Source: Thermoanaerobacter ethanolicus JW 200
Lineage (GTDB): Bacteria > Bacillota > Thermoanaerobacteria > Thermoanaerobacterales > Thermoanaerobacteraceae
Reading direction: 5' to 3'
DNA length: 64,000 nt
Assembly: GCF_003722315.1 (NCBI RefSeq)
Contig: NZ_CP033580.1
Coordinates: 2,508,501-2,572,500, forward strand
The notes under the pieces were generated by a model. That model did no database searches and was not told the origin of the DNA. It saw nothing but the letters and a program-made list of their open reading frames with translations. The position numbers were made by a program, and so were the translations under genes. Positions 10,251 through 17,775 of the stretch are shown here, in pieces (positions within the stretch are counted from its first letter, which is position 1; the number at the start of each line of letters is the position of its first letter).

Positions 10251-11375
10251 CATCGGATCTACAGGAACACCGTTTTTGCGCACTTCAAAGTGCAAATGAG
10301 GCCCTGTACTTAAACCTGTGCTTCCTGCCTTCGCTATAACTTGACCTCTTTTAACCATATCTCCTTCTTTAACTAATAAAGCAGAATTATGACCATACAA
10401 AGTGGATATTCCGTCTCCATGGTCTATAATTACTGCATATCCATATCCACCGTAATAACCTGCAAAAATGACTTGTCCATCTGCCGCAGCTACTATTGAA
10501 GCGCCCGTCTCGGCAGCAATATCAATACCCGTATGCATTCTACTCTGTTTAAGTATAGGATGATATCTCATTCCAAAAGGTGAGGTTATAACACTACTAG
10601 AAGGAACAGGCCATAAGAGTTTTCCACCACCATATTTAATTTTTGACTTCGCTTGTAATTGTTGAATAACTGTTTCTAGTTGTTTTGATTGTTGCAGTAA
10701 CTCGTCTTCCTGTTGTTCATATAGTTTTTGCTGTCTCTCTAAATCTCTCATTAAACCTTCCCGCGAGGCCATAGCTACTTGTAATTCCCTTTGTCGAGAA
10801 ACTATTTGATTTTTATAATTTTGCGCTTCTTTTTGCATTTGTGCTAATTCTTCCTCTTTTTGTTCAATAAGTTCTCTTTGTTGCTTATAGGATTCAAATA
10901 AATTCGAATCAAAATCTACTATGCGTTTTACAATATCCAATCGTGTTATAAAATCTCCAAAATTTTTGGCACCAAGAAGCACATCTAAATATCCCCATTC
11001 TCCACTTATGTATATAGCCCTTATGCGCTCCTTCATTGTTTGGAACTGGGTATTTTCCTTTTGTTTGGCCGCTTCTAATTCTTTGCGCGTTTTGTTAAGT
11101 TTTGCAGTAATATCAGACAATTGTTTTTGTGCATTTGCTAATTCTTGCTGTGTAGCATTAAGTTTTTTATCTAAATCTGCTATTTGAGCGGCAATATCAT
11201 TTTTTTGATTAATTACTTCTTCCTTTTTCTTCTTAGTCTCAGTAATGGATTTTTGAATTTGATTTAATTTGTTTTTAGCATCTTGAAGCTGGTCCGCTTT
11301 TGGATAGGACGTAAAGAGCACTGTAAAGAGAAATATAACAACAAAGAGTAGCCATTTCCACCTGTATCTTCGCAA
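10236..11375 (-). CDS. Coiled-coil M23 peptidoglycan endopeptidase
   Basis: This is a murein hydrolase of the EnvC/CwlO-type architecture. It has a signal anchor (WKWLLFVVIFLFTVLF), then about 220 residues of heptad-rich coiled coil, then a C-terminal LytM/M23 domain. The zinc ligands are seen in HPILKQSRMHTGIDIA and in GPHLHFEVRKNG, with the turn DHGDGISTLYGH between. The gene follows ftsX with no gap. FtsEX homologues activate such coiled-coil hydrolases at the division or elongation site, so it is very likely the FtsEX client. Start choice: a TTG at 11375 has an AGGGGG site 8 nt upstream. An ATG at 11405 overlapping the ftsX stop is the alternative. Confidence 0.88.
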   Translation of the reverse strand: MRRYRWKWLLFVVIFLFTVLFTSYPKADQLQDAKNKLNQIQKSITETKKKKEEVINQKNDIAAQIADLDKKLNATQQELANAQKQLSDITAKLNKTRKELEAAKQKENTQFQTMKERIRAIYISGEWGYLDVLLGAKNFGDFITRLDIVKRIVDFDSNLFESYKQQRELIEQKEEELAQMQKEAQNYKNQIVSRQRELQVAMASREGLMRDLERQQKLYEQQEDELLQQSKQLETVIQQLQAKSKIKYGGGKLLWPVPSSSVITSPFGMRYHPILKQSRMHTGIDIAAETGASIVAAADGQVIFAGYYGGYGYAVIIDHGDGISTLYGHNSALLVKEGDMVKRGQVIAKAGSTGLSTGPHLHFEVRKNGVPVDPMDWLK

Positions 11376-11397
11376 TGCTATTTCCCCCTTGTAAATT

Positions 11398-12285
11398 TTA
11401 CACATTCAAGAACCTTTTAATTGAAAGTCCACTTCCTAAGGCTCCAATTATTGCACCAATTAAAGAAAAATACACCAAAATGTCCCCTACTATTTTTTCT
11501 AATGGCAATAGTTGAAACACTATTAATTTATTATTAATAATATCAAGCACATATCCATAAATTAAAACTAATAGTGCAACTGATAACAAGGCACCTACCA
11601 GTCCTAATACTACACCTTCAATCAAAAAGGGCCATCGTATAAACCAATCAGTCGCTCCAATATACTTCATTATGTTTATTTCTCTTCTCCTTGCAAAAAC
11701 CCCCAATTTTATTGTGTTGGAAATTATGACAATTGAAATTATAAAGAGAATAAGTATAATGGAAAGCCCCACTATCCTTATTATCTTTATAATTCCAAGA
11801 AGCTTATCTACAACATCTTGCCCATAACTTACCTTGTCAACTCCATTTATTTGCTTTATCTCGTTTGAAATATCTTTCATTAAACCAGCATCTTTCACTT
11901 TTACTATATAAGATTGGGGAAGGGGATTGTCCTTTTCTAAACCTTCTGCTAAATAGCTTTTATCTCCTAATTGTTGTTTAAATTTTTGTAAAGCCTCTTC
12001 TTTAGATTCAAAAACTACTGAAGTAACACCAGGTATTGTTTTTATCTCATTACCTATTTGGCTAACTTCTTGCTCAGAAATATTATCTTTTAAAAACGCT
12101 TTAAGTTCTAATTGAGATTCCACCTGATTAGTCAAACTATTAACATTTAAAATAATAACAAGAAACAAACCTAAAATAAGCATTGCTGCCATTACAGAAG
12201 TTATAGAAGCTATTGTCATAAGCCTATTTCTTGCTAAATTGCTAAAACCTTCTTTTAAAAAATATTTTAAATTTCTAAAGAGCAT
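11398..12285 (-). CDS. ftsX: Cell division ABC transporter permease FtsX
   Basis: FtsX is the membrane subunit of FtsEX, which signals to peptidoglycan hydrolases outside the cell. The pattern is typical: a first transmembrane segment after a short cytoplasmic stretch (LARNRLMTIASITSV), a large outer loop of about 130 residues, and three further transmembrane segments at the C terminus, with YIGATDWFIRWPFLIEG before the third. The ATG at 12285 has AGGGGTG 9 nt upstream, better spaced than the ATG at 12291 or the more upstream 12309. The gene overlaps the end of ftsE by about 11 bp, so the two are translationally coupled. Confidence 0.94.
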   Translation of the reverse strand: MLFRNLKYFLKEGFSNLARNRLMTIASITSVMAAMLILGLFLVIILNVNSLTNQVESQLELKAFLKDNISEQEVSQIGNEIKTIPGVTSVVFESKEEALQKFKQQLGDKSYLAEGLEKDNPLPQSYIVKVKDAGLMKDISNEIKQINGVDKVSYGQDVVDKLLGIIKIIRIVGLSIILILFIISIVIISNTIKLGVFARRREINIMKYIGATDWFIRWPFLIEGVVLGLVGALLSVALLVLIYGYVLDIINNKLIVFQLLPLEKIVGDILVYFSLIGAIIGALGSGLSIKRFLNV

Positions 12286-12961
12286 ATCCATAAACACCCC
12301 TTGCTTCATCTCGTACTATGTTTCCTTTTTCCAGCGCTATTACCCTTTTTTTCATAGCATCTACTATGTCTTTTGCATGGGTGGCCATAACAACTGTAGT
12401 ACCTCTTTTATTTATTTCAGAAATAAGTTTTACAATTTCCCAGGAAGTATCAGGATCCAGATTCCCCGTAGGTTCGTCTGCTATAAGAATAGAAGGTTCA
12501 TTTACAATAGCTCTTGCTAAAGAAACCCTTTGCTGTTCTCCACCAGACAGCTGCCTAGGATACTTGTCCGCTTTATCACTTAATCCTACTAATGACAATA
12601 CCATCGGGACTTTTCTTCTTATCTCCTTTGGATGTGCTCCAACTATTTCCATAGCAAAGGCAACATTCTCAAACACTGTTTTATTAGGAAGCAATCTAAA
12701 ATCTTGAAAAACTACCCCCATACTCCTTCTCAAATAAGGTATCTCCCGCTTTTTAAGTTTTGTTATATCTTTTTTATTAATCACAATACTGCCAGAAGTA
12801 GGTTCTTCCTCTTTTAGCAATAATTTAATTAAAGTTGATTTACCTGCACCACTAGGCCCAACAATAAATACAAATTCTCCACTTTCAATTTCAAAACTAA
12901 TATTTGAAAGAGCAATTATATCTTTATTGTATCTTTTAGATACATTTATAAACTTTATCAA
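12275..12961 (-). CDS. ftsE: Cell division ATP-binding protein FtsE
   Basis: This is the ABC ATPase partner of FtsX, with 228 residues. Walker A is GPSGAGKST, the signature is LSGGEQQR and Walker B is ILIADEPTGNLD, followed by the switch histidine in VVMATHAKDIV. The N-terminal phrase MIKFINVSKRY is typical of FtsE. It overlaps ftsX and lies 6 bp after a PucR-type regulator gene, so the three may share a transcript. Confidence 0.96.
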   Translation of the reverse strand: MIKFINVSKRYNKDIIALSNISFEIESGEFVFIVGPSGAGKSTLIKLLLKEEEPTSGSIVINKKDITKLKKREIPYLRRSMGVVFQDFRLLPNKTVFENVAFAMEIVGAHPKEIRRKVPMVLSLVGLSDKADKYPRQLSGGEQQRVSLARAIVNEPSILIADEPTGNLDPDTSWEIVKLISEINKRGTTVVMATHAKDIVDAMKKRVIALEKGNIVRDEARGVYGYAL

Positions 12962-12967
12962 ATTTTC

Positions 12968-14026
12968 TCACCTCGGAATATCGTATAATTTTGTCAAAGT
13001 CATGATCATCTTTAACAGGACAGCTTCATCAAAATTCTTAGCATCCAGGCCTGTCATTTTAAAAATTTTATCAAGTCTATAAACTAATGTATTCCTATGG
13101 ATGTACAGCTCTCTGGCAGTCTCACTCAAATTTAGACTATTTCTAAAAAAAGCATTTAGGGTTTGTATCAATTCCTCATCTTTGAAAATACCAAAATCAA
13201 TATTTCTTTTTTTAATAAAATTATTTACTTTTTCTATGTCAATTCCCCATAAAATTTCTGCAAAGCTGTAATCTTCGTAAATATATATTCCTTTTTCATC
13301 TTCCAATTTTTTACCAATAAGTAAGGCTGTCTCTGCTTCCCTATAGGCGATATGTATATCCTCAATTGGCACAAAGGAAGAAGAACTGGCTATTTTTACT
13401 TTCATATAGCCTTCAGCTTCTATCATATCTTTCATAGTTTTATAAAGTTCTATTAAAGAGTTATTTCCCTTGTAAGAAAATATCGCTGCAAATCTTTTAT
13501 CATCAAATTTTACAGTATATAAATTACCTTTATCAAAAATGTTGGTAATTATCTTTATCGCATCGTCAATTTCATTATTCGATTCGACAATTGCTACTGT
13601 GTATTTCACATTCTTATTTATTTTATATTTTTCAGCATAATACGACACTAAATTTACGCTTAATTTACAAGTTAAAGCCTTTATCAAAAACTCTTCTCTA
13701 TCATATTTGTGCAATAATTGTTCAAAAATTAGAGAAATTAGATAAAGCACTTTTTTTGATTGTTCATCTTTTCCTTCTAAAGCGATAGTAAAAAAGAGAA
13801 CATCATTGTAAAATATGTTATAGCATATAAATTCCCCTACTTCATATATCTCTTTTTCATCAATATATTCTACATTTATCTTTAAAAATCCTGCTTTTTT
13901 TTCAAAAAAATCTTTGTCGCCGTAAATTAAATTCCCGGACTTATCTATTATATATATTGGCATTTGAATATTTTTTTGAATATCGTAGGCTACCTTTTTT
14001 ATAAGGTCATAGCCGATCATTTTCAT
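12968..14026 (-). CDS. PucR/CdaR-type helix-turn-helix regulator
   Basis: The protein has 352 residues. The C-terminal PucR-type HTH is clear (NSLNLSETARELYIHRNT LVYR... segment, about 290-345), and a GGDEF-like middle region of the CdaR type precedes it. The N-terminal 100 residues resemble a degenerate sugar-diacid or small-molecule sensor (PIYIIDKSGNLIYGD). Ligand and targets are not known. It lies 6 bp upstream of ftsE and could autoregulate that operon, or it may act on a metabolic gene elsewhere. The start ATG at 14026 has a GGTGG site upstream. A second ATG two codons in is possible. Confidence 0.8.
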   Translation of the reverse strand: MKMIGYDLIKKVAYDIQKNIQMPIYIIDKSGNLIYGDKDFFEKKAGFLKINVEYIDEKEIYEVGEFICYNIFYNDVLFFTIALEGKDEQSKKVLYLISLIFEQLLHKYDREEFLIKALTCKLSVNLVSYYAEKYKINKNVKYTVAIVESNNEIDDAIKIITNIFDKGNLYTVKFDDKRFAAIFSYKGNNSLIELYKTMKDMIEAEGYMKVKIASSSSFVPIEDIHIAYREAETALLIGKKLEDEKGIYIYEDYSFAEILWGIDIEKVNNFIKKRNIDFGIFKDEELIQTLNAFFRNSLNLSETARELYIHRNTLVYRLDKIFKMTGLDAKNFDEAVLLKMIMTLTKLYDIPR

Positions 14027-14113
14027 ACCACCTTACTTTATAGTATACAATAATTATACACTATTTCCTAGAAGAAATAATAGGCAAATGTAAATTTATG
14101 TGGTATTTTGACA

Positions 14114-14144
14114 CAAAAAATAAAAGGCGGAATAACCGCCTTTT
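14114..14144 (-). terminator. Terminator of the ABC sugar ATPase gene
   Basis: AAAAGGCGG (14122-14130) pairs perfectly with CCGCCTTTT (14136-14144) around a 5-nt loop. On the minus strand ATTTTTTG follows. Confidence 0.9.
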
Positions 14145-15267
14145 AGCTTATTACTCTATTCAAAATTGTCATTTCTGTTTCTTTGTCAAACATGTGCAAT
14201 TTATTTATATCAAATCCTATTTTAATTACGTCTCCTGCTTTTGCTCTTGTTCTTGGATCTACTCTTGCTGTCAATGAAACACCATTCACATCCAAATATA
14301 GAAATGTCTCTGGACCCATTAGCTCTGTAACTTCTACTTTTGCTTCGACTACAGCCTCTGGATATGCTTCCAAGAACACTTCTTCGTCATGCAAATCTTC
14401 TGGCCTTATTCCTATCACAATTTCTTTTCCCACGTAGCTTGGATCTTTTAATCTTTTTAAAATCCCTTCTGGCACCAAAATGCTGAATCCCTTAAAAGTA
14501 GCATATACTTTGCCATTCTTATTTTCTAATCTTGCATCAATAAAGTTCATTTGAGGACTTCCAATAAATCCAGCAACAAACAAATTATTTGGATAATCAT
14601 AAATAGTCTGAGGCTTATCTACTTGCTGAATAACGCCATCCTTCATAACTACTATTCTCGTACCCATTGTCATAGCTTCTGTTTGGTCGTGGGTAACATA
14701 TATGAAAGTCGTCTGTAATCTATCGTGCAGTTTAGACAGCTCGGTTCTCATTTGTACTCTCAATTTTGCGTCTAAGTTTGACAAAGGTTCATCCATCAAG
14801 AATACTTTTGGATTGCGGACAATAGCACGCCCCAATGCAACCCTCTGTCTTTGTCCGCCTGACAAAGCTTTTGGTTTCCTGTTTAAATATTCTTCCAATC
14901 CTAAAATTCGAGCTGCTTCTTTTACTTTTCTATCAATTTCCGCTCTTGGAACCTTTCTAAGTTTAAGTCCAAAAGCCATATTGTCATACACTGTCATATG
15001 AGGATAAAGAGCATAGTTTTGGAATACCATTGCGATATCCCTATCTTTTGGTGGCACGTCATTCACAAGTTTGCCATCAATATAAAGTTCGCCCTGAGAT
15101 ATTTCCTCAAGTCCTGCTATCATTCTCAATGTTGTAGTTTTACCACAACCAGAAGGTCCAACCAATACTATAAACTCTTTGTCCTGAATTTCTAGATTAA
15201 AATCTTTAACTGCGGTAACACCGCCTGGATAAATTTTATAAACATGTTTGAGTACAACATCAGCCAT
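14143..15267 (-). CDS. Sugar ABC transporter ATPase (MsmX/UgpC type)
   Basis: This is the ATP-binding subunit of CUT1-type carbohydrate importers, 374 residues. It has Walker A GPSGCGKTT, signature LSGGQRQR, Walker B VFLMDEPLSNLD and a C-terminal TOBE/regulatory domain (GIRPEDLHDEEVF). No permease or binding-protein genes are adjacent. That fits the known role of MsmX-like ATPases as shared energisers of several sugar importers in Firmicutes. It is monocistronic, with its own promoter and terminator. Confidence 0.92.
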   Translation of the reverse strand: MADVVLKHVYKIYPGGVTAVKDFNLEIQDKEFIVLVGPSGCGKTTTLRMIAGLEEISQGELYIDGKLVNDVPPKDRDIAMVFQNYALYPHMTVYDNMAFGLKLRKVPRAEIDRKVKEAARILGLEEYLNRKPKALSGGQRQRVALGRAIVRNPKVFLMDEPLSNLDAKLRVQMRTELSKLHDRLQTTFIYVTHDQTEAMTMGTRIVVMKDGVIQQVDKPQTIYDYPNNLFVAGFIGSPQMNFIDARLENKNGKVYATFKGFSILVPEGILKRLKDPSYVGKEIVIGIRPEDLHDEEVFLEAYPEAVVEAKVEVTELMGPETFLYLDVNGVSLTARVDPRTRAKAGDVIKIGFDINKLHMFDKETEMTILNRVIS

Positions 15268-15288
15268 TTTTAGATTCCCCCTATTAGA

Positions 15289-15341
15289 AAACGTTTGATG
15301 TTTTTATTATAATACTATTTCTTCTTCTTTACTATCGTCAA
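15289..15341 (-). promoter_or_regulatory. Promoter and possible LacI/CcpA-type operator
   Basis: On the minus strand TTGACG (15336-15341) and TAGTAT (15312-15317) are 18 bp apart. Downstream, between promoter and gene, lies the palindrome AAACGTTT (15289-15296), resembling the core of a LacI-family or cre site. The match to the full cre consensus is imperfect, so sugar-responsive control is only suggested. Confidence 0.4.
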
Positions 15342-15403
15342 TAAATATGATATTTAGCACAAATTTTTGTACAATATATCTACAGTAGTAGGTATTTTTT
15401 TCT

Positions 15404-15502
15404 TTAACCCTCTTTTTTTTGAATTTTATTTAAAAAATTAAACCACAAGAACACCAATACCCCATCAATAGCAATCAAACTCAAAAAAACATATAGTTTC
15501 AC
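15404..15502 (-). CDS. Small membrane protein, 32 residues
   Basis: A GTG start at 15502 shares its G with the TAG stop of the upstream gene (ATAGTGA), and GAGGAGG lies 8 nt before it. The product has a single hydrophobic segment (YVFLSLIAIDGVLVFLWF) and a basic tail (NKIQKKEG). No homologue is recognised. The strong ribosome binding site and stop/start overlap argue that it is translated together with the upstream membrane protein and may be its partner. It is too short to judge from coding bias. Confidence 0.5.
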   Translation of the reverse strand: MKLYVFLSLIAIDGVLVFLWFNFLNKIQKKEG

Positions 15503-15957
15503 TATTTCCCCCTCCTCATCCCCGGGGATAATTTAAAAATAGCGATGAGATTCCCTAAGGCCAAAAGTGCTGCCACGTCTATAATTAGACTATATAAATA
15601 ATGCCAGTGAAGATATTTTAGTACCCCTATATGCACTAATGAATATTCCATTACAAAAAATAGTACAGTTAAAACAATCACATTTATAAAGCGCAAAATA
15701 TTATTTCTAGGATATGTTTGTGCATACAATACTCCTATGCAAAAAGGTGCGCCAAAAGTAAAAAATAAACTTGAATTAAAAATTTTAATAACAACATTAG
15801 AAAAATCGTAAAGATTAAGACCAATTGCAATTTCATCTACAACAAGTTGAAAACTTAAAGCTAATAGGCCTCCCCATACAGTATATTTTATATATCTCCA
15901 ATCAACTAACAAAAAGAAAATAATCCATGAAACTATGAAAGTTATTATCCATGGCAT
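15502..15957 (-). CDS. Small polytopic membrane protein (CBO0543-like)
   Basis: The protein has 151 residues with about four to five hydrophobic helices and a basic C terminus (GMRRGK). It resembles the CBO0543 family of small membrane proteins of Bacillus and Clostridium, which has no known function. The ATG has a GAGGTGG site upstream. A 32-codon membrane ORF overlaps its stop. The neighbours (sugar ATPase, lysA) do not suggest a role. Confidence 0.65.
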   Translation of the reverse strand: MPWIITFIVSWIIFFLLVDWRYIKYTVWGGLLALSFQLVVDEIAIGLNLYDFSNVVIKIFNSSLFFTFGAPFCIGVLYAQTYPRNNILRFINVIVLTVLFFVMEYSLVHIGVLKYLHWHYLYSLIIDVAALLALGNLIAIFKLSPGMRRGK

Positions 15958-16022
15958 TTATACCACCTCTTATTTAGTTTACCCATTTTTTAATATCTAA
16001 TAAAAAATTTTTTGAAAATCTA

Positions 16023-16051
16023 TTGACAGCTGTTTTCATAAATGATATTAT
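16023..16051 (+). promoter_or_regulatory. Promoter of the lysine riboswitch/lysA
   Basis: TTGACA (16023-16028), a 17-bp spacer and TATTAT (16046-16051) form a near-consensus sigma-A promoter. The transcript would start about 16058, just ahead of riboswitch stem P1. Confidence 0.85.
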
Positions 16052-16070
16052 AATAAAAAAAGTGAATAAC

Positions 16071-16297
16071 AATACCTCATCTTCTTGGAAGGTGAGGTAG
16101 AGGCGCGGGTCATCAAGAGTAGTATACCAGAGGTATTTAAGGGCCGATGAAGGTATATGAAAGGGATGCTCGCCGAAGCGCGTAAATTCCTTAAAGTTTA
16201 CGCAGCTGGGCCTATGCCGAATAGGTATAGGACTGTCACTGGAGGTTTCCCGAGCCTTCAGTGAAGAGCTATCTCGCTATAGGGGGAAGGAGGTATT
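16071..16297 (+). ncRNA. Lysine riboswitch (L box)
   Basis: The conserved L-box segments are present in order: GTAGAGGCGCG, AAGAGTA, GGATGCTCGCCGAAG, a GCTGGG junction, CTGTCACTGG and CAGTGAAGAGCTATC. Stem P1 is formed by AATACCTC (16071-16078) and GAGGTATT (16290-16297). It lies in the leader of lysA, the last gene of lysine synthesis. With lysine bound, P1 is stabilised and the downstream terminator can form, so lysine should switch lysA off. Confidence 0.95.
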
Positions 16298-16360
16298 ACC
16301 ATGTCTATGTGCAAAATAGGCAGCTGAGGTAATACTTAGCTGTATTTTATTTTGTTTTTT
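16293..16360 (+). terminator. Riboswitch expression platform: antiterminator and terminator
   Basis: CAGCTGAG (16321-16328) and CTTAGCTG (16335-16342) form a stem with one G-T pair, followed by a T-rich run to 16360. GTATTACC (16293-16300), which includes half of P1, is perfectly complementary to GGTAATAC (16328-16335) in the terminator. Forming P1 and forming the antiterminator are therefore mutually exclusive. Confidence 0.9.
16301..16327 (+). CDS. Possible 8-codon leader peptide in the L-box platform
   Basis: ATG at 16301 follows AGGAGG by 7 nt and opens a frame MSMCKIGS that stops at TGA within the terminator stem. The arrangement looks like an attenuator peptide, with one lysine codon. 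The AGGAGG is also part of the P1 strand, so the match may be fortuitous. Confidence 0.25.
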   Translation: MSMCKIGS

Positions 16361-16402
16361 AGTTTCATAATTTAAATTATTAAAGTAAATGAGGTTGATA
16401 GA

Positions 16403-17740
16403 ATGTTGCATGGGACAATGAAAATAAATTCAAAGGGTCATTTGGAAATAGGTGGTTGCGATACTGTAACTCTTGCAAAAAAGTTTGGTACACCGCTTTA
16501 TGTAATAGATGAAGAGCTCTTAAGACAAAATTGTAGAGTATTTTACAATGGCTTTAAAAAAGATTATCCAGGAAATGAAGTGATTTATGCCAGCAAAGCT
16601 TTCATGACAATGGCAATATGCAAAATAATTGAAGAAGAAAACTTGGGTCTTGATGTCGTTTCTGGTGGAGAATTATATACTGCGTTAAAAGCAGGATTCC
16701 CTGCTGAAAAAATATACTTTCACGGCAACAATAAATCGAAAGAAGAACTTATAATGGCATTAGAAAATAACATTGGGAGAATCATTGTAGATAATTGGTT
16801 TGAACTAAATATGTTAAATGACTTGGCAAAAAAGATGAATAAAGTTCCTAATATTTATATAAGAGTATCTCCTGGTGTAGAAGCTCATACTCACCAATAT
16901 GTAAAAACAGGACAAATAGATTCAAAATTTGGCTTCCCTCTTTTTAATGGAGACGCAATGAGAGCCATAGAATATGCTTTAACTTTGGAAAATGTAAATA
17001 TAGTAGGTCTACATTCTCATATCGGTTCTCAGATTTTTGATGCAGAATCTTATAAAGCTGAAATAGAAATTATGATGAATTTCTTAAAATTAGTAAAAGA
17101 ATTTTTAGGTTGGGAAGTAGGGGAACTAGATTTAGGTGGAGGTTTTGGAATAGCATATGTAGAAGAGGACGATCCCCAGCCAATCGAACAAATAGCACAA
17201 GAAATAATGCAAGCAGTAAAGGAATATTCCGTTGCTTTAAATATAAAAATGCCAAACATAATTGTAGAGCCAGGTCGTTCTATAATAGGAAATGCTGGAA
17301 CTACTCTTTACACAGTAGGAGCAATTAAAGACATACCAGGTGTTAGAAAATACGTAGCAGTAGATGGAGGAATGTCTGATAATATACGTACCGCTTTATA
17401 TGGAGCAAAATATGATGCTATTGTAGCTAATAAAGCTAAGAATATAAAATCAGAAAAAGTATCAATAGCAGGAAAGCTTTGCGAATCAGGTGATATGCTA
17501 ATTTGGGATATTACCCTACCTAAAATTGAAGAAGGAGATATTTTAGCAGTGCTGTGTACAGGTGCTTACAATTATTCGATGGCCAGCAATTATAACAGGT
17601 TACCTCGTCCTGCTGCAGTACTCGTATCTAATGGTCAGGCTGACATAATCGTTGCGCGAGAAACTTATGAAGACTTAATCCGAAATGATATAATCCCAGA
17701 AAGGCTAACCAATGAAAAGAGAAAAATCGCTAATTATTAA
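16403..17740 (+). CDS. lysA: Diaminopimelate decarboxylase
   Basis: LysA converts meso-diaminopimelate to L-lysine with pyridoxal phosphate. The protein has 445 residues. The PLP lysine is in VIYASKAF (about residue 55). HSHIGSQIF, GGGFGIAY, EPGRS and the CESGDML motif that supplies the cross-subunit cysteine are all present. The ATG has a GAGGT site 8 nt upstream. The gene is under a lysine riboswitch and is followed by its own terminator, so it is a single-gene unit. Confidence 0.97.
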   Translation: MLHGTMKINSKGHLEIGGCDTVTLAKKFGTPLYVIDEELLRQNCRVFYNGFKKDYPGNEVIYASKAFMTMAICKIIEEENLGLDVVSGGELYTALKAGFPAEKIYFHGNNKSKEELIMALENNIGRIIVDNWFELNMLNDLAKKMNKVPNIYIRVSPGVEAHTHQYVKTGQIDSKFGFPLFNGDAMRAIEYALTLENVNIVGLHSHIGSQIFDAESYKAEIEIMMNFLKLVKEFLGWEVGELDLGGGFGIAYVEEDDPQPIEQIAQEIMQAVKEYSVALNIKMPNIIVEPGRSIIGNAGTTLYTVGAIKDIPGVRKYVAVDGGMSDNIRTALYGAKYDAIVANKAKNIKSEKVSIAGKLCESGDMLIWDITLPKIEEGDILAVLCTGAYNYSMASNYNRLPRPAAVLVSNGQADIIVARETYEDLIRNDIIPERLTNEKRKIANY

Positions 17741-17770
17741 AAAAAGAGAGGGATAACCTCTCTTTTTTAT
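17741..17770 (+). terminator. lysA terminator
   Basis: AAAGAGAGG and CCTCTCTTT form a stem around a short ATAA-type loop, followed by T6. The IS256-type element begins 6 bp further on. Confidence 0.9.
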
Positions 17771-17775
17771 TATTC

